Shown here: one piece after another, positions 1-8,699 of the stretch
How positions within the stretch are numbered: position 1 is the first letter of the stretch
How the letters are laid out: each line of letters opens with the position of its first letter
From: Methanolobus sp.
GTDB lineage: Archaea; Halobacteriota; Methanosarcinia; Methanosarcinales; Methanosarcinaceae
Assembly: GCA_030154025.1 (NCBI GenBank)
Contig: JASKKT010000024.1
Span: forward strand, 1 to 34,016
Direction of reading: 5' to 3'
Length of the DNA: 34,016 nt
Made by a program: the position numbers and the translations under genes
Notes under the pieces: generated by a model
The model's database searches: none
What the model saw: only the letters and a program-made list of their open reading frames with translations
Told to the model about the DNA's origin: nothing

Positions 1-548
1 TTGGAGGCGTTTAATAAATCAAACATTAGCAGTTTTTTACCTCCAGGAGTCTCCACTATTTTCCAGAGATTTTTGTTTTTAGTAACGGCAGAAACATAAA
101 TGACCTGTGACCCATCAGGACTCCATGAAGCTTTCCAGTTTTCGGAACCCGGTAGGTAATTCTCAAGATGCGCACCTTCGGTCAATTGCCTCCTGTCCAT
201 ATTTTCAGTATCCATTACCCAAAGTTCATGGTTACCAGTCGCATTTGAAATATACAGCAGCAGGTTTCCATTTGGAGACAAAGGATTACTTGAGATAAAT
301 AGGGGTACACCAGTTTCATTGAGGAACTGTGTCTTGTTACTTCCGTCTGCATCCATTATCCAAAGCTGCATATCAAATTCCGTATCATAAGGAGTAATCG
401 AGACATATACAATATATTCTCCATCGAAAGACCAATATGGAAAGACAACAGTCTCTGTCCAGTCTGTAAGTTGCATGACTTCACTTGCAGATGCAGATGT
501 AAGCAAAAAAAGACAGATAAAGATTGCAAAGCAGATTTTAGTTTTCAT
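1..548 (-). CDS. Secreted TolB-like/WD40 (PD40) beta-propeller protein, partial
   Basis: The frame is open from an ATG at 548 to the window edge, so the C-terminus is missing (about 182 codons visible). The N-terminus MKTKICFAIFICLFLLTSAS is a clear signal peptide, so the protein is exported. It then has repeated blades of the PD40/TolB type: a Trp-Ser-x-Asp-Gly-x-Tyr-Ile-x-Tyr strand, a Leu-Trp-Ile-Met-Asp-Ala-Asp-Gly turn, a second Leu-Trp-Val-Met-Asp turn, and Ser-Trp-Ser-Pro-Asp-Gly-Ser. This is typical of extracellular archaeal propellers that bind proteins or polymers; the ligand is unknown. An AAGGAG site lies 6 bases before the ATG. It starts 16 bases after the Ig-like gene stops, so the two are probably co-transcribed. 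Confidence 0.85.
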   Translation of the reverse strand, partial: MKTKICFAIFICLFLLTSASASEVMQLTDWTETVVFPYWSFDGEYIVYVSITPYDTEFDMQLWIMDADGSNKTQFLNETGVPLFISSNPLSPNGNLLLYISNATGNHELWVMDTENMDRRQLTEGAHLENYLPGSENWKASWSPDGSQVIYVSAVTKNKNLWKIVETPGGKKLLMFDLLNAS

Positions 549-564
549 GTTGAACTCCTTGTTT

Positions 565-1272
565 TTATGGATTCCCTAGATAACAGGAGCATGATTCTTC
601 TTCCATTAAGAACAATACTGTATAGTAAGCAAAACACTTGACAAATAAATGGATTGTGATAACACAGTTTCTACTTTCAACCTCAAGAGTATTAGAACCA
701 GATCCTGAACATGAGTCAATTTCTTGAACTTGTTCCGGCGGATAGGGCGATGGTTGCCCAGGTATGGCAATGTAATCCCAACTGACTCTTGTAGTCACAG
801 TCATTTTACATCTTTTATATGGATAAGATTCCTGCCTGAAAGTTTCACACCCATGTACAGACCAATCGACATTAACATAGTATGTTCCATTCGGTCTTCT
901 AAAAAGAATTGCGTTTTTAATTTTTATGTAGAGATTTCCACTACCACTCATATAAGAATTTGAGCAACTGCTAACTATTTCACCGACATTCCAAATCCAG
1001 GAATTAGATACTAACACGCCATCCTTTTCTGCTTCAATTTCTAATTCATGAATTCCAAATGAAGCGGTTGTGGTGTAGGATAACTCAGTATTTGCTGGCA
1101 AATCCATATATTCTTGTGGGATATGTTCTTGAACTAAAACGCCATCAAGCTTCCACCTCACAATAGGGTCATCCATATTAACACTTGCTTTGAAAGTTCT
1201 TGATTCACCTGAAAAGTTAGAGACTGGTGACCCTGGGCTTATCAGTGTAATCAGCATAGTTCCACCTCCCAT
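565..1272 (-). CDS. Ig-like-domain protein of unknown function
   Basis: About 235 residues; I do not recognise a named family. The first ~100 residues look like one Ig/PKD-type beta domain of the kind found in archaeal surface proteins (Val-Arg-Trp-Lys-Leu-Asp-Gly, later Gly-Ile-His-Glu-Leu-Glu-Ile-Glu-Ala, ending Trp-Ile-Trp-Asn-Val-Gly). The second half is Cys- and Tyr-rich and has no clear membrane segment. No signal peptide is obvious, which is odd for such a domain. Three starts compete: GTG at 1278 (overlapping the upstream stop), ATG at 1272 and ATG at 1257. The two ATGs each have their own GGAGGTG 5-6 bases upstream, so two N-termini may be made. It follows the P-loop NTPase gene with overlap, suggesting coupled translation. 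Confidence 0.6.
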   Translation of the reverse strand: MGGGTMLITLISPGSPVSNFSGESRTFKASVNMDDPIVRWKLDGVLVQEHIPQEYMDLPANTELSYTTTASFGIHELEIEAEKDGVLVSNSWIWNVGEIVSSCSNSYMSGSGNLYIKIKNAILFRRPNGTYYVNVDWSVHGCETFRQESYPYKRCKMTVTTRVSWDYIAIPGQPSPYPPEQVQEIDSCSGSGSNTLEVESRNCVITIHLFVKCFAYYTVLFLMEEESCSCYLGNP

Positions 1273-1274
1273 AA

Positions 1275-2333
1275 TCACACCTCCAAGTATCCTTCACGAA
1301 TCAAGTATTGGGGTAAAACCCAACCATTGCAAAAGGTTATGTTCCCTTCCTTTGTGAGTACATTCATTCCGGGATCTTTCCAGCCTTTCCACCACATATC
1401 ATTCATAGGAACCCAATATTGATTATTAAATGCTTCATAGTTGCACCCCTTTTCCCCAATGGGAGTGCCAACTATTTCTCCTTTTATTTTTTGATATACA
1501 CTGCTTATGTCACTTTTCACAGATGAGCGAACACGTAAACATTCGGAAGAGTTGGTTGGCATTCCCCTGTAACACAGTGGATTGTAGCATACCACAGGAG
1601 CTTCTGTTGGCTTATACAGTAATTTTAAACTTTTATCAAGACTTGATCCAATTATTGCAAGATCGTAGTGTTCTTTCCTGTAGTCTTGCATGAAGTTAAG
1701 ATAATCATAGCCATACCACTTAAGCTGTGGAAAGATATCCCAGAATTCACCTGGAAATGTGCCGACTGCGATAACATTCTTATCGCTTTTGGGGAGTGAC
1801 ATTTTCGGGTTTATTGTATCAAAGACGAGCTCTTCAGGGTGATGAAGATTGAAAGATGTATCTACACAGGGAGAATCAATTTTAGAAGGAACTTTTGTAA
1901 CAATCCTCTGGATATTCCTGTCATTAACCTGATCCCAGAAGGTTACTGAGGCAGGCTCAGCATTCCGGACAAATTGCTCCCAGTTATCTTTTACTTCATA
2001 AGAAACAACTTCGTTGATATTATCAAACAGGTCAACATATGCTGCACCAATCGGATTATACGGGAATGTCACTTCAAGGATATACATGTCATACCCTTGA
2101 GGAATCCACTGTTCGAGCACTTTTTTACTTTTAGCGGCCTCTAACGGGACGGTATAATGATAGCAATCATTTTGTAAATAGGTTCCAACATCATATTGTC
2201 CTTTCATAGTTTGCAGGCATGCTACTTTCAGACCTTGAGATTTAAAATGTTTTTCCAACAGCTGTGCCGTTGTAGTTTTGCCCTGATTGCAAGGAGCTGC
2301 AAGGACATAAATTTGCCTTTCATTTTTACCCAT
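1275..2333 (-). CDS. P-loop NTPase of the dethiobiotin-synthetase/MinD-like type
   Basis: About 352 residues. A phosphate-binding loop sits at residues ~12-21 (AAPCNQGKTTTA), with the usual first Gly replaced by Ala, followed by a helix. A hydrophobic strand ending Ile-Leu-Glu-Val-Thr at ~90 could be the Walker B strand. This resembles SIMIBI-class amide ligase/synthetase NTPases. The C-terminal ~170 residues match nothing I know and contain Trp-rich stretches and five or more Cys. An upstream ATG at 2369 exists, but ATG 2333 has an AAGGG 8 bases upstream and lies downstream of a TATA box near 2379-2386, so it is preferred. It heads a small operon with the Ig-like gene (overlapping stop/start) and the propeller gene. 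The substrate is unknown. Confidence 0.6.
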   Translation of the reverse strand: MGKNERQIYVLAAPCNQGKTTTAQLLEKHFKSQGLKVACLQTMKGQYDVGTYLQNDCYHYTVPLEAAKSKKVLEQWIPQGYDMYILEVTFPYNPIGAAYVDLFDNINEVVSYEVKDNWEQFVRNAEPASVTFWDQVNDRNIQRIVTKVPSKIDSPCVDTSFNLHHPEELVFDTINPKMSLPKSDKNVIAVGTFPGEFWDIFPQLKWYGYDYLNFMQDYRKEHYDLAIIGSSLDKSLKLLYKPTEAPVVCYNPLCYRGMPTNSSECLRVRSSVKSDISSVYQKIKGEIVGTPIGEKGCNYEAFNNQYWVPMNDMWWKGWKDPGMNVLTKEGNITFCNGWVLPQYLIREGYLEV

Positions 2334-2378
2334 AAGATATCCCTTTAAAAGCATTTTGAACTTAAGCAAGTAAAGCGG

Positions 2379-2386
2379 GTATAAAA
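2379..2386 (-). promoter_or_regulatory. TATA box for the P-loop NTPase operon
   Basis: On the minus strand this reads TTTTATAC within a TTTATTTTATACCC stretch. It predicts a transcription start about 25 bases downstream, near 2356, just ahead of the preferred ATG at 2333. The rest of 2387-2563 is AT-rich with no gene; it also contains a spaced 7-base inverted repeat (AAAAGTT...AACTTTT) that may help end the long upstream operon. Confidence 0.4.
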
Positions 2387-2563
2387 TAAATATGTTTTGG
2401 TAATATATGAATTATTTATGATTTTGTCTTAAAAATTAAGAGGACACATGTTTTTTAAAAATATTCCAATAGTGATGATTTTTTGAAATTTAATGTAAAA
2501 GTTAATATTTCCTTCATCATCAATAGCACCACTATCCAACTTTTATGTAGGGAGCATATACAA

Positions 2564-3289
2564 TCACACTGTAGCCTTCCTGAACACATACACACTCACA
2601 GCAAGCACAATGGCCGCGCCTGCTGTCAGTCCCAGGAAAGTATCGGCTGGGAAAACGCCTGCCTGCAGCTCCCGGATGCCGTCAATGGCGTAGCTCACCG
2701 GGTTCAGCATGGCGATAGCTGCGAGCCATCCAGGCATCTGGTCATATGGCATCAGTGCACTGCTTGTGAAGAACAGGGGCATGGAAACAATTGAGTTGAA
2801 GGCTGCATATGAGTCATGGTCCTCGAGTGTAAGGGCAACAGTGGTCATTACTGAGGACAGCAGTATCCCGAAGATGAAGAGGACCATATATGTCTGAATG
2901 AGGAGCAGTGGATTTAGGAGGTGCGCTCCGAGGATCAGGGCAAGGACAAGGATCACCGTGGACTGGACCAATCCCCTCATGGTGATGAACAGGATTTTCC
3001 CGTAAAGAATGCTCTCGCGGGGCGCAGGCATGGCAAGGAACTTAGGAAGAAATCCCAGTACCTTATCGAACATCAGTAGCGAGCCTCCCTGGAGAGAGGC
3101 ACCCAGCATGGTAAGCACGAGGATACCCGGTGTGATGAAATCCAGGTAGTTGTCTGTGAACCTGATGGGTAGTGCAAGCCCCACAAATATAAGCCAGGCA
3201 GCCGGCATCACAAGTGCAGAAACAACATTAATCCTGCCGCGCACCCATCGGCGGAAGTCCCTTTCAAGGTAATGGAAAGTGGATATCAT
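2564..3289 (-). CDS. ABC-2 type export permease
   Basis: 241 residues with about six hydrophobic segments in the layout of DrrB/NodJ-type ABC-2 permeases: a short cytoplasmic N-terminus (FHYLERDFRRWVRGR), then membrane helices, including a conserved region with Asn-Pro-Val-Ser-Tyr-Ala-Ile-Asp-Gly-Ile-Arg near residue 200. That region is the ABC-2 signature area. Length is typical of the family. Its start overlaps the stop of the ATPase gene by four bases (ATGA), so the two are translationally coupled and form one exporter. It is the last gene of the seven-gene operon that begins at 11450. The exported compound is unknown; the context suggests a tetrapyrrole, metal chelate or a toxic by-product, which is inference. 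Confidence 0.9.
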   Translation of the reverse strand: MISTFHYLERDFRRWVRGRINVVSALVMPAAWLIFVGLALPIRFTDNYLDFITPGILVLTMLGASLQGGSLLMFDKVLGFLPKFLAMPAPRESILYGKILFITMRGLVQSTVILVLALILGAHLLNPLLLIQTYMVLFIFGILLSSVMTTVALTLEDHDSYAAFNSIVSMPLFFTSSALMPYDQMPGWLAAIAMLNPVSYAIDGIRELQAGVFPADTFLGLTAGAAIVLAVSVYVFRKATV

Positions 3290-4242
3290 GCGCGCCTCCT
3301 GAGCATTGTCCTGAAACGCTGGTAGTCAAAGGCAGCAGTTTCTTCCTGCTCTGCAACCAGGGAGAGAAAAACATCATCAAGTGTTGGCTGCCTCACAGCA
3401 AAGGATTTTACTTTCATGCCAGCCCCAGCAAGCGCACCGGCAAGGGCAAAACCCATCTCCCCTGCACATCCTGCCTCAAATCTCAGCTCATCCCCGTTTT
3501 GCCCGATGAGCCTGACACCTTCGATATCAGTGCCGCGATATTCTCCTTCGGCACGGATGACAATTATATCGTTGCAGCAGCGCGCCTTGAGCGCTTCGGG
3601 AGAGTCATTTGCGACCAGCACACCGTGATCTATGATACCCACCCTGTCGCAGGCGTAATCCGCCTCATCCATATAATGCGTTGTAACGAATACGGTCATT
3701 CCATTATTCTTCAGGTCAATGATATGTTCCCATATCTTCTTCCTGCCTGCGACGTCAAGCCCGATGGTGGGTTCGTCAAGGAAAAGCACCTCCGGGTCAT
3801 GCACCAGCGCCTGTGCAAGCTCGAGCCTTCTGCGCATCCCGCCCGAATATGTCCTGGCAAGGTCATCGGCACGGTCGCCGAGTTCCATCCTGGCAAGAGC
3901 CTCATCCGCTTTATCCCGGGGGTTTCTGACCCCATAGAGCTTTGCAAAGAAAACAACATTCTCCCTCCCAGTGAGCTTGGCATCCACGGCCATGTCCTGC
4001 GGAACATAACTTATCCTGTCCCTGACCCTGCGCGGCTCCGTCAGCACGGAGTGACCGCAAACGGATGCATCGCCCGAAGTGGGACGAAGTATCGTGGTCA
4101 GCATCCTGACAGTGGTAGTTTTCCCCGAGCCATTGGGCCCCAGAAGGCCGAATATCTCGTGATCTATGGAAAGGTGCATCTCTTCAACAGCCTTAAGGGT
4201 GCCAAAACTTTTTGTCAGGCCGTTTATCTCAATTGCAGTCAT
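3286..4242 (-). CDS. ABC exporter ATP-binding subunit, DrrA-like
   Basis: 318 residues. Walker A (GLLGPNGSGKTTT) is at ~32-44, the signature TYSGGMRRRLELAQAL at ~135-150, Walker B (VLFLDEPTIGLD) at ~155-166 and the switch His in VTTHYMDEAD at ~190. The C-terminal ~90-residue extension ending in a 'QPTLDDVFLSL' motif is diagnostic of the DrrA (daunorubicin-resistance-like) exporter ATPases. It energises the ABC-2 permease encoded immediately downstream. It begins only 10 bases after the CobN-like gene ends, so export is tied transcriptionally to the chelatase and the importer upstream. Confidence 0.93.
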   Translation of the reverse strand: MTAIEINGLTKSFGTLKAVEEMHLSIDHEIFGLLGPNGSGKTTTVRMLTTILRPTSGDASVCGHSVLTEPRRVRDRISYVPQDMAVDAKLTGRENVVFFAKLYGVRNPRDKADEALARMELGDRADDLARTYSGGMRRRLELAQALVHDPEVLFLDEPTIGLDVAGRKKIWEHIIDLKNNGMTVFVTTHYMDEADYACDRVGIIDHGVLVANDSPEALKARCCNDIIVIRAEGEYRGTDIEGVRLIGQNGDELRFEAGCAGEMGFALAGALAGAGMKVKSFAVRQPTLDDVFLSLVAEQEETAAFDYQRFRTMLRRRA

Positions 4243-4251
4243 GGATTTCTC

Positions 4252-7200
4252 TCATTTTCCATTGTTTATCTTTTTTGCGCGGACCTCGCCTACAGTCATT
4301 ATAGTGATGCCGCCGCCCTGTACGGGACCGTCCGCACCGTCTAGCCTGTCCTCAAGCCATCCCTCCGCCTCCAGATATGCTTCCCGAAGACCTTCGGAAA
4401 CCTCGGGATCCGGGTTCCAGAGACCACGGCTCTGTGCCTCCAGGAGCCTCCTTCCAATCTCTTCCAGAGCATATGGGTTTTCCTTTTCAAAGAAAGAGCG
4501 GTTCTCCGGGTCAAGAACAAACGTTTTGGCGATTTCATCAAATATCCTGTCATCCACCTCGCCGGTGGAAGCCTCCCACCCATAGACCGTTCCGACCCTC
4601 TTTGCTATATCTCCTGCTCCCTTGTAGCCATGGCGTTTCATGCCTTCTATCCAGGCGGGATTGAGGAGTTTTGTGGTGACCACCCTGCGAAGTTCGGCAG
4701 CCAGGGTACGCACCTCCACTTTTGAAGGAGTTCTTGTGTCTCCATAGTAAGATTCGACCTTTTTGCCTGAAAGTGTACGTGCGGCTGCGGTCATTCCACC
4801 ATGTGTCCCAAAATAGCAGCAACATCCGCACAGGTCGTATTCATCGGTTGCTGTCTTGTTGAAAGTCATGTCCACCTTAGAGAGAAGTCCGGAAAAAACA
4901 GCGCGGTTCTCGGTACCTGCGTCCCCGTCACCATAGGAGAAACTGTTCCACTCCAGGAAAACTTCTGCAAGATCCTTTTCTTCCTTCCATGCCGATGCAT
5001 AGACTGCAAGATTCACGCCGTTCCCGTAGGTTCCCGGGCGACACGAGAATATTCTCTTGGAAGTCCCGGTTTCTCTGGTGTGCATCCTCACCGGGTTCAT
5101 CCCGTCGCTTTCCTCAAGTGCGGAAACGGCAGCTATGGCCCTGTCAAGCATCTCGATGGCACAGAAGAAACTGTCACGCAGTATGCCGCTTACGCGGACA
5201 GTGACATCCACGCGCGGCCTGTCCAGTTCCTGCAAAGGGATCACGCGGAAAGAAGACACCTTCCCGCCCTTCCAGACCGGTTCCACCCCTATGAGCATGA
5301 GCATCTGGGCTAACTGCTCCCCGTCCGCCCACATCACATCCGAAGCCATCCAGTACATTGCAACGGATTCCGGATATTTGCCATGTTCCTTCAAATATGT
5401 GTCCAGTAATGCATCTGCAAGACGCCGGCCTACCATCCATGCCGCCCTTGTGGGCACCGTTGCAGGGTCCAGGGAATAGAAGTTCCTTCCTGTAGGGAGT
5501 ATATCCGGTCTTCCACGAGTGATGAGTCCTGAAGGGCCCGGCTTTATGAAGCCACCTGAAAATCCATGCAGAAGACTTTCAATTTCTTCCGAATCCTCAA
5601 TACCGGTATTCAGGGTCTGTATGAGAGATGAAACTTCTTTCAGCGATTCCTCCGTGCCGGGCAGGTGAGGACGACCGCAGGCACTGAAAGCTGCCTCGTC
5701 CCAGTTCTTCCCTGCAAGGACCTCCTTTACGAAAACGAGTTCTGCCTGCTCCTGCTCCCTCATAGATGCTGTGTCATCGGGGCATGCTTCCAGGCCATAG
5801 AGGGCATCACTTATTGCATTATCGAATCTTGCCGCGCTGTGGATGAAGAGCACACGGTCCTCATCGGAGGGCTGTTCCCCGAATATATGCATTCCGTTGG
5901 GTATCCGTGAACTTGCAATCTGTGTCAGCGAACTGTGTACTGACTCAACGAAAGCCGGGAAATCGATCTTTTTACTATTGAGGTCTGCAAGACCCGTGTC
6001 CTCCGCAAGACCACCGTCAATGACGGAATCCTTTATGAGATGCTCAAGGGTATGGGCGCGTGCAGGATCACTGTACTTTGCCCGATCATATTCTTCCAGC
6101 AGGCTTTCGATCTCTTTCAGTTCCCCATAAAGCCCCGATGCCTGCATCACCGTCTGCATGTGGTCCACAAGGGTAGCGCATGCCCTCCTTTTTGCGACGG
6201 TTCCCTCCGGAGGATTATCCGAGTTGTAGATGTAGATGTGCGGTATCGTTCCAATGGTGATGTCCGGGAAGCAGCGGTCCGAGGGTGTTGCTGATTTACC
6301 CGGAAGGAACTCCAGTGTGCCATGGGTCCCTACGTGGACTATGACATCGGCACCAAAGACTCTCTCCAGCCAGCGGTAGGTTGCCAGGTATTGGTGTGTA
6401 GGCGGAAGGTGTGGATCATGCAGGATCTTGCATGCCTCTGCGTCACAACGCGCCCCTGCACAGCCTCTTTTGGGCTGGACGCAGACAACAGCATTCCCAT
6501 AGCAAACCCCTGTGACAACTATCCTGCCCTGATGCACCATGGCAGCAGGTACGCCATCCTTCATTTCTCCTGGCGGTTTCCCCCATGAGTCTTCCATGGA
6601 GGACTGCACCGCAGGGTCAAGTTCCCGGAACCACTCGCCGTACTCATCTTCATCAATAAGAGCGAGTGCACCTCCTGACCTTACAATTGACCCGACAGAA
6701 GTCCATCTGAAGTCACTTATGGCACGGCGCTCCATGATCAGGTCGATCAGCTCTTTCCCGCTGGATGGCGGATTCACCGAGTAGCCCTCATCCCTCATGA
6801 CATTAAGGATGCGTACAGTACTCTCCAGTGTATCCAGGTGGGCTCCCGCGCCGACTGTAGCTTCCACCGAGGAGCATGGCTTATTATGAAGGATGAAAGC
6901 AACTTTCCTTTCAGCTGGCTTCTTTGATTTCAGGCGCAGCCAGGCTTCAGTCCGCTTGGCAATGCGTTCAACCCTTTCGTCAATGGGCTCATGCATGCCG
7001 ACTCCTGCGGTATCGTTCTCTTCACTTCCCACCGGAAGCATTTCGATCATGCCCTGCATCTCAGGCATTGCAATGCTCCAGCCAATCTCCACGGGAGACG
7101 GGCCCAGCGGGGATTCCAGCCATTCCTGGCGGGTCTTGTGGTAAAGGAGCACAGGGTGTAGAACAGGCACGTCGAAACCACTGAATACATCCTTATCCTG

Positions 7201-7917
7201 TACCCTGAATACTGGCTGTAGATTAAGGATTATTCCTGCTTCTCCCATTAACCATTCCTTTGCAACTTCGTATCCCGGCCTTGCACCCAGTTCCGTATCC
7301 CCGTGCGAGAGGCAGAATATTGCGGTCACGTCGGCAAATGCCTCTATATGCCGTATCAGGGCATCCACCGGCTTGCGGTCGCCATTCGCCCAGTAGGTGC
7401 GTGAGAATATTATCCCTGCCAGATCGTTGTGCCTGCGGGGACGCCATGAACGGTATGAGTCCAGATCACTGAAAGGCTCCCCGCTTTCGGGATGATAGAT
7501 ACCTTCCCATGGATGGGGCACCAGCGGCTCAGGCTCTTCGTAGCGCCCCCGGATGACAGATATAAGATAGCGGACCATCCGCCTGATATTCTCCTGCCCT
7601 CCATTGATCATGTATGCGGATACTGCTGCAACAACTTTCGTGGGTACGCTGGAAAGAGCCCAGAAGTCCTGATTGTACCCGAAGGAGATGACAGGTATAT
7701 CGCGCCTTAGCTGCGGTATTATCTCATCCCAGACTGCGTCCGTGGAAGGGTGGAGAAGGATGAGATCAGCATCTTTCTGTGATTCAAGGAATCTTGCCTG
7801 AGCCGTTAATTCCTTCAATTCATGGGTGCCTGTAACCGAGAGGCTTAACCCTTCCATTGCTGCGGCCTCGATCAGTAGCGAGCAATCAGAACCCCATACT
7901 ACCGCTGCTACTTTCAT
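4252..7917 (-). CDS. cobN: CobN-like cobaltochelatase / magnesium-chelatase H superfamily protein
   Basis: 1221 residues, the usual size of CobN-type large chelatase subunits, which bind the tetrapyrrole and the metal and insert the metal using an AAA+ partner. Recognisable family blocks include an N-terminal flavodoxin-like half, a centre with His-Val-Gly-Thr-His-Gly-Thr-Leu-Glu-Phe-Leu-Pro-Gly-Lys (~510-525), the Tyr-Asn-Ser-Asp-Asn-Pro-Pro-Glu-Gly motif after it, and a C-terminal Met-Lys-Arg-His-Gly-Tyr-Lys-Gly-Ala (~1110). It overlaps the upstream ABC ATPase gene by four bases. No ChlI/ChlD partner is in the window. Methanogens carry several CobN-like proteins whose exact metals are not settled, so cobalt for cobamide is the default guess, not proven. 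The downstream exporter follows after 10 bases. Confidence 0.9.
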   Translation of the reverse strand: MKVAAVVWGSDCSLLIEAAAMEGLSLSVTGTHELKELTAQARFLESQKDADLILLHPSTDAVWDEIIPQLRRDIPVISFGYNQDFWALSSVPTKVVAAVSAYMINGGQENIRRMVRYLISVIRGRYEEPEPLVPHPWEGIYHPESGEPFSDLDSYRSWRPRRHNDLAGIIFSRTYWANGDRKPVDALIRHIEAFADVTAIFCLSHGDTELGARPGYEVAKEWLMGEAGIILNLQPVFRVQDKDVFSGFDVPVLHPVLLYHKTRQEWLESPLGPSPVEIGWSIAMPEMQGMIEMLPVGSEENDTAGVGMHEPIDERVERIAKRTEAWLRLKSKKPAERKVAFILHNKPCSSVEATVGAGAHLDTLESTVRILNVMRDEGYSVNPPSSGKELIDLIMERRAISDFRWTSVGSIVRSGGALALIDEDEYGEWFRELDPAVQSSMEDSWGKPPGEMKDGVPAAMVHQGRIVVTGVCYGNAVVCVQPKRGCAGARCDAEACKILHDPHLPPTHQYLATYRWLERVFGADVIVHVGTHGTLEFLPGKSATPSDRCFPDITIGTIPHIYIYNSDNPPEGTVAKRRACATLVDHMQTVMQASGLYGELKEIESLLEEYDRAKYSDPARAHTLEHLIKDSVIDGGLAEDTGLADLNSKKIDFPAFVESVHSSLTQIASSRIPNGMHIFGEQPSDEDRVLFIHSAARFDNAISDALYGLEACPDDTASMREQEQAELVFVKEVLAGKNWDEAAFSACGRPHLPGTEESLKEVSSLIQTLNTGIEDSEEIESLLHGFSGGFIKPGPSGLITRGRPDILPTGRNFYSLDPATVPTRAAWMVGRRLADALLDTYLKEHGKYPESVAMYWMASDVMWADGEQLAQMLMLIGVEPVWKGGKVSSFRVIPLQELDRPRVDVTVRVSGILRDSFFCAIEMLDRAIAAVSALEESDGMNPVRMHTRETGTSKRIFSCRPGTYGNGVNLAVYASAWKEEKDLAEVFLEWNSFSYGDGDAGTENRAVFSGLLSKVDMTFNKTATDEYDLCGCCCYFGTHGGMTAAARTLSGKKVESYYGDTRTPSKVEVRTLAAELRRVVTTKLLNPAWIEGMKRHGYKGAGDIAKRVGTVYGWEASTGEVDDRIFDEIAKTFVLDPENRSFFEKENPYALEEIGRRLLEAQSRGLWNPDPEVSEGLREAYLEAEGWLEDRLDGADGPVQGGGITIMTVGEVRAKKINNGK

Positions 7918-8699
7918 GCTGTGGCCTCCGATATGGCCCGCAGGGGAGTGACTATGAGCCCGGCTTCCTGATCCCTGAATATCTTTGATTCCACTCCGTA
8001 CACTTCCCGTATCCGCTCTGTAGTTATCAGCTCATCGGGAGTCCCGAAGGCAACAAGCTGTCCTTTCCTGAGCATCATGAGCCTGTCCGCATAACGTGCA
8101 GCGACGGTCAGATCGTGGACTGCCATTATTACTGTAATCCCTGTTTCCCTGGAAAGCCTGTGGATGATTGAGAGGGCTTCCAGCTGGTGGCGTATGTCAA
8201 GACTGTTGGTAGGTTCGTCAAGAAGAAGCACTTTAGGCTCCTGTGCCACTGCGCGGGCAATGAGAACTTTCTGCTGCTGGCCTCCTGACAGTTCGTTATA
8301 CTCAAGATCCGCAAGATTTTCAACACCAAGGAATAGCATTGCTTTTTCTGCGATTGCCAGGTCTTCGTCTGACGCTCTCCATCCCATGTGCGGGGTGCGC
8401 CCCATCATAACTACTTCAAAGACACTTGCTGCAGCAATCTTGGCACCTGTCTGTGGGACATAGCCGATATTCAGGGCAATCTCGCTCCTGCGCATGTCGC
8501 GGATAGCCGTCCCATCCAGGAACACGGATCCTTCAGGATCAAGGATACGGTCTATGCACCGAATAAGGGTGGTTTTCCCTGAACCGTTGGGACCGACAAG
8601 ACCAAGTATCGTCCCTTCATCAACATGGAAGGTCACGTCTTTGAGGACAGGATTGCTGCGATAAGAGAATCTTACATTGTCAACATATATTTTTACCAA
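7914..8699 (-). CDS. ABC importer ATPase for cobamide/iron chelate (BtuD/FecE-like)
   Basis: 261 residues with all ABC motifs: Walker A GLVGPNGSGKTTL at ~33-45, Q-loop in YVPQTG, signature NELSGGQQQKVLIARA at ~135-150, Walker B VLLLDEPTNSLD at ~157-168, and switch His in MAVHDLTVAARYAD. The pattern is that of the FecE/BtuD family that powers uptake of cobalamin, heme or ferric siderophores through FecCD permeases. The start is TTG at 8699, supported by a strong GGAGG eight bases upstream on the minus strand; the gene overlaps the permease stop by seven bases and overlaps the CobN-like gene by four. Substrate is inferred from context only. Confidence 0.93.
   Translation of the reverse strand: MVKIYVDNVRFSYRSNPVLKDVTFHVDEGTILGLVGPNGSGKTTLIRCIDRILDPEGSVFLDGTAIRDMRRSEIALNIGYVPQTGAKIAAASVFEVVMMGRTPHMGWRASDEDLAIAEKAMLFLGVENLADLEYNELSGGQQQKVLIARAVAQEPKVLLLDEPTNSLDIRHQLEALSIIHRLSRETGITVIMAVHDLTVAARYADRLMMLRKGQLVAFGTPDELITTERIREVYGVESKIFRDQEAGLIVTPLRAISEATA

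Noticed and set aside
3499-4344. Long plus-strand open frame of 281 codons
   Set aside because: It lies opposite clear ABC transporter and CobN coding sequence, has no family resemblance and no ribosome site; it is a shadow frame.
4252-7917. Large subunit of magnesium chelatase for chlorophyll (BchH/ChlH)
   Set aside because: Same superfamily, but the organism type and the metal-chelate importer next to it favour the CobN-like group; no other chlorophyll genes are present.
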